Part shown: positions 1 to 9,523 of the stretch, one piece after another
Layout: every line of letters starts with the position of its first letter
Position numbering within the stretch: the first letter of the stretch is position 1
IMG/VR virus record: IMGVR_UViG_3300013004_000148
Coordinates: 1 to 27,852 of that record
Length of the DNA: 27,852 nucleotides
Direction: 5' to 3' (one strand)
Source of the DNA: a virus
The notes under the pieces: generated by a model
Seen by the model: only the letters and a program-made list of their open reading frames with translations
What the model was told of the DNA's origin: nothing
The model's database searches: none
Translations under genes and position numbers: made by a program

Positions 1-877
1 CAGTGTAATTAAATTCAGCGTTTCTTGCTCTACAAAATACAAAATCAGAAGTAATTGTTTCATTACTATTTAATGAGAAACTACTTGTTATAGATCCTGT
101 AGTTAATCCTATTCTACCAGATGATGTTGAAAATAAACGGGTTGGATTATTTGTATTAGTATTTGATGTTCTTAGAGTATTTAAAGCAATACCTCCATTA
201 GCAAATGATAAATCTAATGCTGGGGCATTTAGTATAATAGTTCCAATGTCTGGGAGGAATAAACCATATGACCCAGATATAGTCATACCAGCACTAATAG
301 CTCCAGGAGCACTATTTGCTGTTGTTATTGCTGCTCCATCACTTCCTGATACAATTTGGAATACTCGCCCTGCATCACAGTATGTAACTGTGGTTGTGTC
401 TAAACTATTATCTGTTAAAGTAATATTTCTAGAAGCAGAATATAATGTTAAATTTAATGAACCTGGGAATAATGATTCTTTAAATCTTGCTCTATCAATA
501 GTAATAGAATAAAAATCTTGTTGGGCTGGGGTAACTGTTGAAAATGAAAAATTAGTATTTTCATCCCCATAAATTAAATTACGGAATTGACCATATACTG
601 TTCTTGAAGGAGATAACCCATCTATACCAGCATTATATAATAATGAGCCTGATCCATTTATGTTACCATAAGCTATGTTAAATTGGATTTCAGCTGAGGT
701 ATCTGTAGAAGGATTAGCATTATACACATTTAAGTAATAATTACCTGATGTCCCTGCTATTTGTACAGATGATGTATATAGTGCGGTTATTGGAGAAACA
801 TAATTAGTCCAACATGGAGCTGTTACACTATCGGCACTAACTAAGAAGTCTTGAGGGTCTAATGATTTATATGACAT
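1..877 (-). CDS. Tail/baseplate-associated structural protein, 3' end cut by window edge
   Basis: An uninterrupted minus-strand frame starts at the ATG at 875-877 and runs off the left edge with no stop, giving at least 292 residues. It begins MSYKSLDPQDFLVSADSV and is rich in Ser, Thr, Asn and Gly, with alternating beta-type stretches like the following structural genes. It is the last gene seen in the baseplate/tail run, 17 bases after the stop of the 218-aa gene. I recognise no named domain; by position and composition it is probably a virion protein (tail, fibre or baseplate periphery). Certainty is good that it is a real gene and low for its role. Confidence 0.8.
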   Translation of the reverse strand, partial: MSYKSLDPQDFLVSADSVTAPCWTNYVSPITALYTSSVQIAGTSGNYYLNVYNANPSTDTSAEIQFNIAYGNINGSGSLLYNAGIDGLSPSRTVYGQFRNLIYGDENTNFSFSTVTPAQQDFYSITIDRARFKESLFPGSLNLTLYSASRNITLTDNSLDTTTVTYCDAGRVFQIVSGSDGAAITTANSAPGAISAGMTISGSYGLFLPDIGTIILNAPALDLSFANGGIALNTLRTSNTNTNNPTRLFSTSSGRIGLTTGSITSSFSLNSNETITSDFVFCRARNAEFNYT

Positions 878-894
878 TTTTTATAATATTTTTA

Positions 895-1551
895 TTAGCT
901 AACTTTTGTTATAGTGATTGGAATAGTTACTCTTGCTCCGCTATCTCTACCTGTTACTATTAATACAGTTTGTAATTGTGTTTGGTTACCAAACAATGTA
1001 TTAATAGTAGTACCAGCCATGTTTAATGTAGTACCAATTACTGTTTTAGATACATTAGTTCCTAAGGTAGTTGTTGAATTTAGTGAGGTAGCTTGTGTTG
1101 TGTTAATACCTACACCATTAAATACACTCATTGTTCTAACATCACCAATAGTAAAGTTATATCCTGATGCTTCATAAGTTTGTGAACCACCTAAATAGTT
1201 TAATGTTTGAGGAGTAATTGAAAGTGAAGCTCCTTGTTTCAATACTATATTAGTATATCCAATATTAAGAATAGGCATTTTAGCTGTACCACGAGGTAAT
1301 GTAGTAAGTTGATATTTCATTATTTGAGTTTCATCTGAGAATGCTTCTAATAATGGCATACCTTCAATAGCTTGACCGTAATAAGCAGAACCTGAAGGAT
1401 TATTTGGGTTATAAAGTGTGTAATCAATTTCATCATCAGATAATGAAAATTGAGTAATACGGAATGTGCCGTCGTTTTTAGCTAATAGTTCTCTACCTTT
1501 TTTAGTTAAGATAGCATCAACTGTTATAATTTGGTTATTTAAATATCCCAT
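895..1551 (-). CDS. Conserved T4-like phage structural protein (218 aa)
   Basis: The N-terminus (residues 1-50) has the pattern VDAILTKKGRELL followed by ITQFSLSDDEIDYTLYN, which I recall from uncharacterised structural proteins of marine T4-like phages, where it lies among baseplate/tail genes. The remainder is Thr/Ser/Asn-rich beta-type sequence with no catalytic motif. It follows the 505-aa structural gene with a 26-base gap containing an ATATTTATAA element. The role is inferred from context: virion component, probably tail or baseplate. The start is the ATG at 1549-1551, preceded by an A/T-rich leader without Shine-Dalgarno. Confidence 0.8.
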   Translation of the reverse strand: MGYLNNQIITVDAILTKKGRELLAKNDGTFRITQFSLSDDEIDYTLYNPNNPSGSAYYGQAIEGMPLLEAFSDETQIMKYQLTTLPRGTAKMPILNIGYTNIVLKQGASLSITPQTLNYLGGSQTYEASGYNFTIGDVRTMSVFNGVGINTTQATSLNSTTTLGTNVSKTVIGTTLNMAGTTINTLFGNQTQLQTVLIVTGRDSGARVTIPITITKVS

Positions 1552-1577
1552 TTTTTATATATAATTTATTATAAATA

Positions 1578-3095
1578 TTATGTTAATAAGCCTTCTGCGG
1601 CAAGTTTTTGTATTATAGTTGTAAAATTGTCTTCTATTTCTTGAGAAGCATATTGAGGTTTAATAAAACCAGTTAATTGTTGACCTGTTGTACCTGTGGG
1701 TTTAGGCACGTTTAGTATTATTTGATTACCTGCATTTGGGTTTATTCTAAATACTGTAAAGTGATCTAGAATAGAACCTGATGGAACTGGTGGCATTATA
1801 TCTATTTGAGCTAAACCTACACTTCCTATTGTATATGTACTAACATTGTATATTTTTGACATTTTAGTTTTATCATATTCAAAACGTATATAATCACCAG
1901 GAAGTAAATATGATGGAGAAAAGATGGTACTAAATCCTAATGATGATGTTGGATTAATTTGTGTATAATCACTTTGGGGATTAAGTATATTAGTTAATTT
2001 TACAGAAGTTATTAAAGATTGAGTAACATTAGATGATGTTGGGTAACTTAGAGCTACCCAGTATGGTGCTTCTACTTCTAAAGCATTAGAATAATTAGTA
2101 GTTGCTACAAAAGAAGTATTTAATGTGTTAGGAGAAGAACCAACTAATAACAAGGATGGTGAAAAGGGACTTAATGATTCTAACTTGTATCTTACTCTTA
2201 TTCGTGATCCACTTTCAAATGTTTGAGGTAAAGTTTGTATGTAATTTAAATAACCTAAGTTAGATAAACCACCTTGCGCTCTATATATTTTACCTTCTTC
2301 TGTTGTTATAATACTTTGGAGTGGTGGAGTAGTTGAATTTGAAAAATTAGCTCCAGGTGAAGCAACTTCTATATCTAATGATTGAGATGTTACAAAATTA
2401 TCAGTAGATTCTATTATTTGCATATATAGTACTTCACTAGCACTTAATCCACTAACTAACATACTAGCTTTAAAAACAACTTTAGTGCTATAATCATATG
2501 AGCTAGTTGAAAAAGTATAAGTGTATGTTGAGTTATTATAACTAGATGATGGATCAAATAATTCATATGGATAATCTACAGTTGTAAAAGTTGTAGCTGT
2601 TATAGTACTTGTATTAACTTTTTTAGCTGAGAATGAAAAGTCAGGAATAAAAGATGTTTGTAATGATGTTCCTCCTTGAGAAAAACTCATTGTTGTAATA
2701 TAATCTCTTCTTCCAGAACCTGTTTCTGAAGTTAGAATAGTTTCTATTCTTCCTATATCAGTAACCGTTTTAGTTCCTAATAATGAATTAAATAATGTTG
2801 TTCCTTCTAGACTTGTAACATTTACTATTTTCCCAGCCTCAAAATTTTGTATTAAATTTAATACATCAATAGAATTAGGTTGTGGAGTAACCACATTACC
2901 TTGAGCATCAATTAAATATTTTACAAAATAAGCTGTTTGGTCTATAAGTTCAGGACCTGTTCCTCCTACACTACTAAAGTAAGCAAAATATGTTTGATTT
3001 TTTTCAGCAGCTGGTAGGGCACCATATCCACTTCCATCATTGGTAAGAGTATTAAAATCTCCTTGAATATTTGCACTATATAAATTTTCTGACAT
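1578..3095 (-). CDS. Putative tail/baseplate structural protein (505 aa)
   Basis: A 505-residue protein dominated by Ser, Thr, Asn and Tyr with long beta-strand-like segments and no signal peptide or membrane segment. The middle section (about residues 150-330) reads like a beta-sandwich, but I cannot name a family. The C-terminus (about 470-505) becomes helical (ASQEIEDNFTTIIQKLAAEG). It begins one base after the stop of the 312-aa gene, so the two are probably translationally linked. Its position between baseplate genes and the 218-aa conserved protein suggests a virion protein, possibly a receptor-contacting one. The functional call is inference only. Confidence 0.75.
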   Translation of the reverse strand: MSENLYSANIQGDFNTLTNDGSGYGALPAAEKNQTYFAYFSSVGGTGPELIDQTAYFVKYLIDAQGNVVTPQPNSIDVLNLIQNFEAGKIVNVTSLEGTTLFNSLLGTKTVTDIGRIETILTSETGSGRRDYITTMSFSQGGTSLQTSFIPDFSFSAKKVNTSTITATTFTTVDYPYELFDPSSSYNNSTYTYTFSTSSYDYSTKVVFKASMLVSGLSASEVLYMQIIESTDNFVTSQSLDIEVASPGANFSNSTTPPLQSIITTEEGKIYRAQGGLSNLGYLNYIQTLPQTFESGSRIRVRYKLESLSPFSPSLLLVGSSPNTLNTSFVATTNYSNALEVEAPYWVALSYPTSSNVTQSLITSVKLTNILNPQSDYTQINPTSSLGFSTIFSPSYLLPGDYIRFEYDKTKMSKIYNVSTYTIGSVGLAQIDIMPPVPSGSILDHFTVFRINPNAGNQIILNVPKPTGTTGQQLTGFIKPQYASQEIEDNFTTIIQKLAAEGLLT

Positions 3096-3096
3096 A

Positions 3097-4035
3097 TTAT
3101 ATTGTTCTATATGAATTTGTTCTACTACCGTTATATCTCAAATTAGACCATGCTTTTGAATTATAATTTGAGTCTTGAACAAAAGCTCTATCTGCTGTTC
3201 CAGATATGATAAGACCAAAATTGACAGGAACCAAGGGATTTTGAGAATAATCTACATCCATCCATATATTAGAATATTGAGGCGTTTCTGCATTGTCTAA
3301 TAATGGATTATAGTCATTGTAATCAAAATTAAGAGCATCTGGGTCAAATATTGATAATGATGATGAGCCATCAAATTGGGGAGTAACATTATATATACTC
3401 ATACTAACAGTAGCACTAGCAGAATTACTAAAATTATAAGTATATACAGCTAAAGTTTCTGTTTCTGTTAATGATAAACTTCCAGTTAATGTTATATCAA
3501 TACTACCATTACCTATAACTAATCCTAATAAATTATCAGGGTCAACTGGGTTTAATGTTGTATAAGATGTGCCAGTTGAGTTTTTGTAAATACTATGAGT
3601 TGTAGCAGCATTAGATACATTTGATATATTTACATTAACTTTAACTGGTATATTAGGAGTGTCTCCAAAAGTATATACACCTGTAGTAGCGTCAAAGTAT
3701 CCTAGGTTATTTCCATTTGTAGTACTATAATTTCTTACTTTTATAAGATTACCAATAGTTGGAGGTTGAAGATTTGCTTTTGAACTAGTAACACTATAAT
3801 TATTGATATTTCCTTTAGAAGACGTAGCCTCAGTAGTTGATATCCCATATAAGTAGAAATTAGCTTGTTCTTGAGTAGTTAAAATAGGATATAAAACTGA
3901 TCCTCTATCAGGATATATTAGGGTAATAGTTTGTAACTGTTCTAAGTAATCAGATCTATCTAATCCTCCTGAATCGTATCTATTAACTTTAATATATTTG
4001 ACACCTTCGTTAACTGTAAATCCGTAATCTGGCAT
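3097..4035 (-). CDS. Putative tail/baseplate structural protein (312 aa)
   Basis: A 312-residue protein. Its N-terminus (MPDYGFTVNEGVKYIKVNRY) and helical residues 25-70 lead into a Ser/Thr/Asn-rich beta region (about 80-230). The C-terminal 60 residues contain WMDVDYSQNPLVPVNFG and end in a basic/aromatic tail. No catalytic or binding motif is visible. It lies 15 bases after the 1340-aa gene and 1 base before the 505-aa gene, in the same transcription unit. Virion component by context; family not recognised. Confidence 0.75.
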   Translation of the reverse strand: MPDYGFTVNEGVKYIKVNRYDSGGLDRSDYLEQLQTITLIYPDRGSVLYPILTTQEQANFYLYGISTTEATSSKGNINNYSVTSSKANLQPPTIGNLIKVRNYSTTNGNNLGYFDATTGVYTFGDTPNIPVKVNVNISNVSNAATTHSIYKNSTGTSYTTLNPVDPDNLLGLVIGNGSIDITLTGSLSLTETETLAVYTYNFSNSASATVSMSIYNVTPQFDGSSSLSIFDPDALNFDYNDYNPLLDNAETPQYSNIWMDVDYSQNPLVPVNFGLIISGTADRAFVQDSNYNSKAWSNLRYNGSRTNSYRTI

Positions 4036-4050
4036 AGTTGCTTATTTTAA

Positions 4051-7000
4051 TTATCTTCCGCCTGTTGGGGCTCCAGGTGTAATTGATGGGTTAATTGTAC
4101 TTCCGGTATCATACCATAAATATATTTCACCTTGATTTGGTGAAGTATTAATATTTAAAAAGCTTTCTAGTGGAGTTATATTACTTAGATATAATGTTGG
4201 GTCATAATATACTTCAAAAGTAGTAGGATATTTAAAATCATTAGCATCATTTAATTCTCCATTTGTTACAATATATTCTGTTCCTGGTAATTCTCCATTA
4301 TAAAACTCATCTTGTGTTGAATGGATTATGGTAGACACCCCAGTTGATCCAGTATAATATTGAGGCCATGTCTGATTTGAGTAAGGGTTAATATATGTTA
4401 AACCAAATTGTGGGTAAAGTATATTAAGTGGGACATTTAAATTTTTAATCCAAAGTGAAAATCTTTCACCATATGAACAAGATATAGATGATGTGATATT
4501 AAAAGTTAGAGATCCTTCATTAGAAGAAACTAATGTACCCTGTTGTGATGATGATAAATAAACTGTAAATGTATTACCACCCCCAGAATTACTTCCAGAT
4601 GCAAATAGTTGTATGTCACCGTAAAAATAGGTAATTATCTCACCACTATTTGGATCCCAATAAAAATTGTTATTTATTGGGTTATTAGTTGTTATACTTG
4701 CATTTGAAGATGAAATAACATAATAATTTAAGATATCAGATGATGTCACATAAAAATTAGAACCACTTATTATAAAAGGGTAATCTTGATTAGGTGAAAG
4801 TACATTATATTGGTTAAATGTTCCTCCAGTACTACCAGTTATAAAAGCAGTGTCAATAGAACCACTATATGTTAAATCTTCTCCATAATTATATGAACTA
4901 CTTAATCCTAAACTTGATGAATAAGTAGTTGCATTTTGATATTGAGTATTATCAACTTGTGGTTGAGGATACTTATTTCTTTCTAATAGATGTTGTTTAA
5001 TAACTACACCAGATGTAAGACTTGTTCTTGCGGGAACAAAATCTTTAATCATTTTAAATAATGAGTTATCAAAATATTTAATTAATCTTATATAATCAAA
5101 TAAATTATATGTAGCAAAATATTTTTGAAAGAAATTATTACTTAAAGCATTTAAATCAGGATATGAAGTAGCAGATGAAGATACTTGTCTTGGATCACCA
5201 ATGTACTCACCTATATTAAAATATCCTAATGAATCTATAATATCATCATTAATTTCATTTTGAGGTGAGAATGCTACTTCTAATAAATTAACATCAGGTG
5301 ATTCACTATTTAATGATGGATAATTTTGTTCTAGGCTAGTATACTGTGATAATACACTTCCTGTAGGTAAACTAGAAGATACAATTTGTATTTTATCTGT
5401 TACTCTACCTCTTAAACCTATAATAGGAGAGTTTAAGAATCTAGTTTCTATATTAGGGGTAAAAGTAACATTAGTTAATGTTGCGTTATTAGAAGCTATA
5501 AATGAGCTTGTTGAAGCCCAAGATCCAGTAGCTCTAGGATGTACTGAGCCTGAGTTAGTATATAAGTCTCCTCCTAAAGGTAATCTAAATACTAAGTAAT
5601 CATCATATAAAACTTCCCCAGAATAATCTATAGATTGGGGATTCATTACAAAATCTTTAAATGAATCTACACTTCCTGTTTTAATCCAATATCTTATTTC
5701 TTGTAGTGAACCTGTAAATCTATTGTATGTTGTTCCACCTAAACTAACAGATGAAGATAAAAATGTTGAAGTGGAGGTGAATGATTCAGTCCAAAAATTT
5801 ACAGATGATGTGATTGAAGAAGAAGCTAAGTATCCTATTTGATTACCATCATATCCATCATAATATAATTTATTACCAGCATACAATGTATAAGTATTTT
5901 CAAATTTATTAATCATAATTGACCACCAATTATGATCAAAAAATGGTAAATACACACTAGCTGTATTTGTAATATTAGTTGTATCTGGGTAAAATGTTAA
6001 ATAAGCATGTTGATAATATGGGTTTACAATTGAGCCACTATATGAACCTGTAGTTAAACCTGATCCACTATATTTAATAACTAATGAAGCTGAAGGGTAA
6101 TTTGTTGGGTCAAGTAATGAGGATAAATTCCAAAGTTGATAATTTGACCCGGTATCAAAATCACTTGTTTTAAATCTAAATTGTACTGATGAGGCTTTGA
6201 ATTGGTTAATACTAGCACTCCACACAGTATTTAAAAACCATGGGGTTGAGATTATAGCTGAGCTACTTGCAACAGCAGTGTAATTATACTGTTGATCAAA
6301 ATAATCATAAGTAGAAGTATCTTTATCTCTACCTCCAAATTCACTGATTCTTAATATAGTATCAGGTACACCAAAACAATTTATTAAAGCACGTAAACCA
6401 GGTATAGTACCTTTAGTTTTAGCTAAATAAGGTAAGTTATGATAAATACGTTTATATACTTCTTTATTAATATCATCTAATGGCATCACAGATGCGTCAT
6501 AAGAAGATGTAATATAACTATTAATATATTCTTGGCCTGAGTTAGCTGTTACAGGTAATGTAGGTGTAGTTAATGGGTTTCTAGCTCCATACCCTAAGAA
6601 TGCTGAGTATAAATCGTTTGATGAAAAGTTATTTTGATATAGTTTAACACCGAATGATCTTAATGCTTCTGCTACTAAATCTTTAGAAATACCATAATCT
6701 AATCTATTATCAGCTTGATATAAATTAGTCACATCTTTATAATAAATCCAAATGTTATCATAGTTTTGAGCCACCATATCAATGAATAACTTATATGGGT
6801 CATTTTGTGGATCATCTCTAAGATACTCAGGAATTGTATAAAGTAAATAATCTGAGTTTTGGTCATCAAATATAGATGCGCTTCCTAAAATTCCTGATGG
6901 GTTATTTAGGTCATCATCTCCTAACCAAGTAATTACTTGGGCTGAGGTTGGACTGTATAGAGTATATGGAACTGTTGAGGTAGACTTAGGCCATGAATAT

Positions 7001-8073
7001 GAACCTGTTCCATAATATAGATAATATTCATACCCATCAAAATTATCAATTATATTATTAATTTGATTTGTTAAAATACTAGTATTACTTGAGGTATCGT
7101 ATCCTGAGAATGAAGAGTTAATAACATTTATTTCAGCTTGAGAAGAAGATATTTGAGTTACTTTATATTGAAAGTTTTTTATTCTTTGTACAGCTGAGGA
7201 GAAATGGATAAAATTTGAAAAATCAGTATAATTAACACTAATTTCTATCCCAGATGAAGACATTAAATTATTTAATTGGGAATATTGAGTAGATAATAAT
7301 GAGCTAGTAATGAGATCATTATAATTAGTATAAGGTGTTGAATTATTTATTAAATCTTTAGTATCTAAATTAAGGTTAGGACCTTTTAAAGCAAAAGATA
7401 CTAATGTTGGAGTTACAGGAGTAGGGGTAATTGATATATCAAATACTAATGAATCAGCTATTTTAGTTACTATCCATAATGGAACAGTAATACCGATGTT
7501 ATTAGGAAGTGGATTATATAAATTAATTATTATATCAAAAGTAGTAGAATCAATAGCTATATTATTAGCTACAGTTAAAACATTATTTCCAAAATTTAAA
7601 TAAAAATCTTCAAAATATAAAACATTATTAAATAATGATTCTTTAAAAGAATTTACTTGGGTTACTAAATCACTATTTGGATTTGTACTACGGATTACAA
7701 CTTCAGTTCTATCTGGTGAGATAGATTTAATAAAAAATGATTGGTTATCATATGAAGAACCAAGTTCATTTTTATAAAAATTATAATATACATTATATTC
7801 ACCATTGTCAAATCCTCTAGATCCTAAATCTAAATCAGGATTGATTATAATATCACTTACTGATGATGAAATTACTGTTCCATTTGTTGGGAATGAATAA
7901 TCAGTATACTTATAATCTACTGTCTGGAATGAATTATTCGGTGTAGTTATAATATACTCTATATAATCTGTTGCCGGATCAAAAGAAGAAGTTATAATCT
8001 GTGATGAAATTAACGCTTCATCATTTGAAGAATAAGGTGTTGGAGAAGAAAGGTCAATTATATCTACAGCCAT
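4051..8073 (-). CDS. Giant baseplate/tail protein with LamG-like section (1340 aa)
   Basis: The largest gene in the window. Residues about 410-480 form a conserved-looking helical section (YKLFIDMVAQNYDNIWIYYK), followed by a segment on short-range folding (INCFGVPDTILRISEFGG, near 570). Residues about 620-800 look like a LamG/concanavalin-type jelly roll: QFRFKTSDF early, then WWSIMINKF, TLYAGNKLYYDGYDG and SLQEIRYWIKTG near the end. A further conserved stretch near 1010 reads SLFKMIKDFVPARTSL. The rest is Ser/Thr/Asn-rich beta sequence. Lying between gp6-like and other structural genes, it is probably a baseplate-periphery or tail protein that also presents a carbohydrate-binding fold. Domain calls are by eye. 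Confidence 0.8.
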   Translation of the reverse strand: MAVDIIDLSSPTPYSSNDEALISSQIITSSFDPATDYIEYIITTPNNSFQTVDYKYTDYSFPTNGTVISSSVSDIIINPDLDLGSRGFDNGEYNVYYNFYKNELGSSYDNQSFFIKSISPDRTEVVIRSTNPNSDLVTQVNSFKESLFNNVLYFEDFYLNFGNNVLTVANNIAIDSTTFDIIINLYNPLPNNIGITVPLWIVTKIADSLVFDISITPTPVTPTLVSFALKGPNLNLDTKDLINNSTPYTNYNDLITSSLLSTQYSQLNNLMSSSGIEISVNYTDFSNFIHFSSAVQRIKNFQYKVTQISSSQAEINVINSSFSGYDTSSNTSILTNQINNIIDNFDGYEYYLYYGTGSYSWPKSTSTVPYTLYSPTSAQVITWLGDDDLNNPSGILGSASIFDDQNSDYLLYTIPEYLRDDPQNDPYKLFIDMVAQNYDNIWIYYKDVTNLYQADNRLDYGISKDLVAEALRSFGVKLYQNNFSSNDLYSAFLGYGARNPLTTPTLPVTANSGQEYINSYITSSYDASVMPLDDINKEVYKRIYHNLPYLAKTKGTIPGLRALINCFGVPDTILRISEFGGRDKDTSTYDYFDQQYNYTAVASSSAIISTPWFLNTVWSASINQFKASSVQFRFKTSDFDTGSNYQLWNLSSLLDPTNYPSASLVIKYSGSGLTTGSYSGSIVNPYYQHAYLTFYPDTTNITNTASVYLPFFDHNWWSIMINKFENTYTLYAGNKLYYDGYDGNQIGYLASSSITSSVNFWTESFTSTSTFLSSSVSLGGTTYNRFTGSLQEIRYWIKTGSVDSFKDFVMNPQSIDYSGEVLYDDYLVFRLPLGGDLYTNSGSVHPRATGSWASTSSFIASNNATLTNVTFTPNIETRFLNSPIIGLRGRVTDKIQIVSSSLPTGSVLSQYTSLEQNYPSLNSESPDVNLLEVAFSPQNEINDDIIDSLGYFNIGEYIGDPRQVSSSATSYPDLNALSNNFFQKYFATYNLFDYIRLIKYFDNSLFKMIKDFVPARTSLTSGVVIKQHLLERNKYPQPQVDNTQYQNATTYSSSLGLSSSYNYGEDLTYSGSIDTAFITGSTGGTFNQYNVLSPNQDYPFIISGSNFYVTSSDILNYYVISSSNASITTNNPINNNFYWDPNSGEIITYFYGDIQLFASGSNSGGGNTFTVYLSSSQQGTLVSSNEGSLTFNITSSISCSYGERFSLWIKNLNVPLNILYPQFGLTYINPYSNQTWPQYYTGSTGVSTIIHSTQDEFYNGELPGTEYIVTNGELNDANDFKYPTTFEVYYDPTLYLSNITPLESFLNINTSPNQGEIYLWYDTGSTINPSITPGAPTGGR

Positions 8074-8075
8074 TT

Positions 8076-8423
8076 TTATATATTTTGTACACTAGAAGAA
8101 ATTTGTAAGTTTAAGTTTTGTTGTTCAATTATTAATAATTGTTGTCTTAATACTGTAATTTCATCTAATAATAATTGTATATCTTCATTTGTATTAGAAG
8201 TATTTATATAGTCTCCACTTGTTTTCACTAAATAAGCATGAGAATTAGTATTTCCCTCAGCTGGGATGTCATAAAATATCTTACTGTAATATTGGAAAAA
8301 TTGTTCAACAGTTATTGTATCTTCTACAGGTATAGTAGGAGTGATTTGAGTAAAAGAAGTATCAATAACATTAAGATATTCTCTTCTATTATAAACTGTT
8401 TTATTTAAGGTATAATTAGCCAT
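8076..8423 (-). CDS. Small structural-module protein with C-terminal coiled coil (115 aa)
   Basis: 115 residues: a beta/mixed N-terminal part (1-75) and a helical, heptad-like C-terminus (about 80-107, LLLDEITVLRQQLLIIEQQN). The start codon overlaps the end of the DNRLRE-like gene by 8 bases, with that gene's TAA lying inside ATGGCTAA, and the stop is 2 bases before the 1340-aa gene, so the three genes are probably translationally coupled. A coiled-coil connector or trimerisation subunit is plausible but not shown. I do not recognise a family. Confidence 0.75.
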   Translation of the reverse strand: MANYTLNKTVYNRREYLNVIDTSFTQITPTIPVEDTITVEQFFQYYSKIFYDIPAEGNTNSHAYLVKTSGDYINTSNTNEDIQLLLDEITVLRQQLLIIEQQNLNLQISSSVQNI

Positions 8424-9504
8424 TTATTACTTTAAAAGTGTAATCATTATCAAATATTAAAACATTGTTATCTATAATAGTTTTAATTAAAATACTATAA
8501 TATCTTTCAGGTTCTAGACCATTCATATATAATGTAAAATAACTTCCATTAGCATCCACGCTTAATTGAGTAAATTGATTATCAAAATCAACTACATATT
8601 CATTTGTGTATGTATCTTTAATAGCGTAATATGAGGCTGTAGGTAAATAATAATTTTGAGTATAATAAGAAGATGTTGAGAATATTCTAGTTGGGTACTC
8701 AGGTCTACTATTTACTCTAAATTTATTTATACTATCAGGATTAAATGTACCTGGGTTTTCATCTATAGCTATTGTAGCTGGTAGTGTGGTTAGTTCAGTT
8801 AATGAACCTGTGTTAAATGAGTAGTCTCTCCATTTTATTTCTAATTGTGGAGGATATATAGTATGGGTATCTCTTGAAAAATAATCTAAATTGATATTAT
8901 ATAAAAGATTATCTACAAATTCAACAGATTGTTTAATAAGAAATCCATTATTAGCTATAGACCCAGAGAACCAACTTCTAACAATAGGTGTAACATTTAT
9001 GTTTATATCTTTATCATCATAGTATGAAAATGACTGCGTATAAGAGGCAGTATACCAGTTACCTCCACCACTCACGGAACCATATGATCCTGTTACTCCT
9101 GTTGGAAAACCCGCTGTTCTCCATGCTCCACTACCTGAAGATAATCTATCATACCAACTTACTCCATTAGTATATTCTGGGGAGTATGAGTATTTTCCTG
9201 TACCCATATTCCATGAACCTGTCACAGCATATACTTCTAAAGTAGTATCAAAATTTAACCCATTAGCTTCAGCTATGAATCCTCTTAGTGAAGCACTCCA
9301 AGTAGATCCACTTACTTTATTAGTAATAACATCCGCTATTTCTGTAGATGAAAATTGTATTAAAGTTCTAGCAGCTTGGGTATTACCACTATCTTGAGCG
9401 TCCTCAATACTTACAGATAATATTTCATTTAATCCTGTGTTTTTATTAGGATATCTAGAATATATTGTTGCGTCTTGGGAAGGGAATAATTTGTATACTG
9501 CCAT
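8416..9504 (-). CDS. DNRLRE-like domain structural protein (362 aa)
   Basis: The N-terminal half (about 1-230) resembles the DNRLRE family of beta-sandwich domains: an opening DATIYSRYPNKNTG, then ARTLIQFS, later SWNMGTGKYS, WYDRLSSGSGAW, and DININVTPIVRSW with FLIKQSVEF. DNRLRE domains are common in secreted and surface proteins and are linked to carbohydrate binding. The C-terminal third (about 240-362) is a second beta domain ending FDNDYTFKVING. It follows the gp6-like gene by 19 bases, in the baseplate run. A peripheral baseplate or adhesin role is inferred. An ATATTTATAA element ends 3 bases before the ATG. Confidence 0.75.
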   Translation of the reverse strand: MAVYKLFPSQDATIYSRYPNKNTGLNEILSVSIEDAQDSGNTQAARTLIQFSSTEIADVITNKVSGSTWSASLRGFIAEANGLNFDTTLEVYAVTGSWNMGTGKYSYSPEYTNGVSWYDRLSSGSGAWRTAGFPTGVTGSYGSVSGGGNWYTASYTQSFSYYDDKDININVTPIVRSWFSGSIANNGFLIKQSVEFVDNLLYNINLDYFSRDTHTIYPPQLEIKWRDYSFNTGSLTELTTLPATIAIDENPGTFNPDSINKFRVNSRPEYPTRIFSTSSYYTQNYYLPTASYYAIKDTYTNEYVVDFDNQFTQLSVDANGSYFTLYMNGLEPERYYSILIKTIIDNNVLIFDNDYTFKVING

Positions 9505-9523
9505 TTGTTATAAATATAAAATA

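Noticed and set aside
246-512. 88-codon plus-strand frame near the left edge
   Set aside because: It lies opposite a longer open minus-strand frame with structural-protein character that continues off the edge.
914-1177. 87-codon plus-strand frame
   Set aside because: It is fully inside the conserved 218-aa minus-strand gene; the sequence is a complement shadow.
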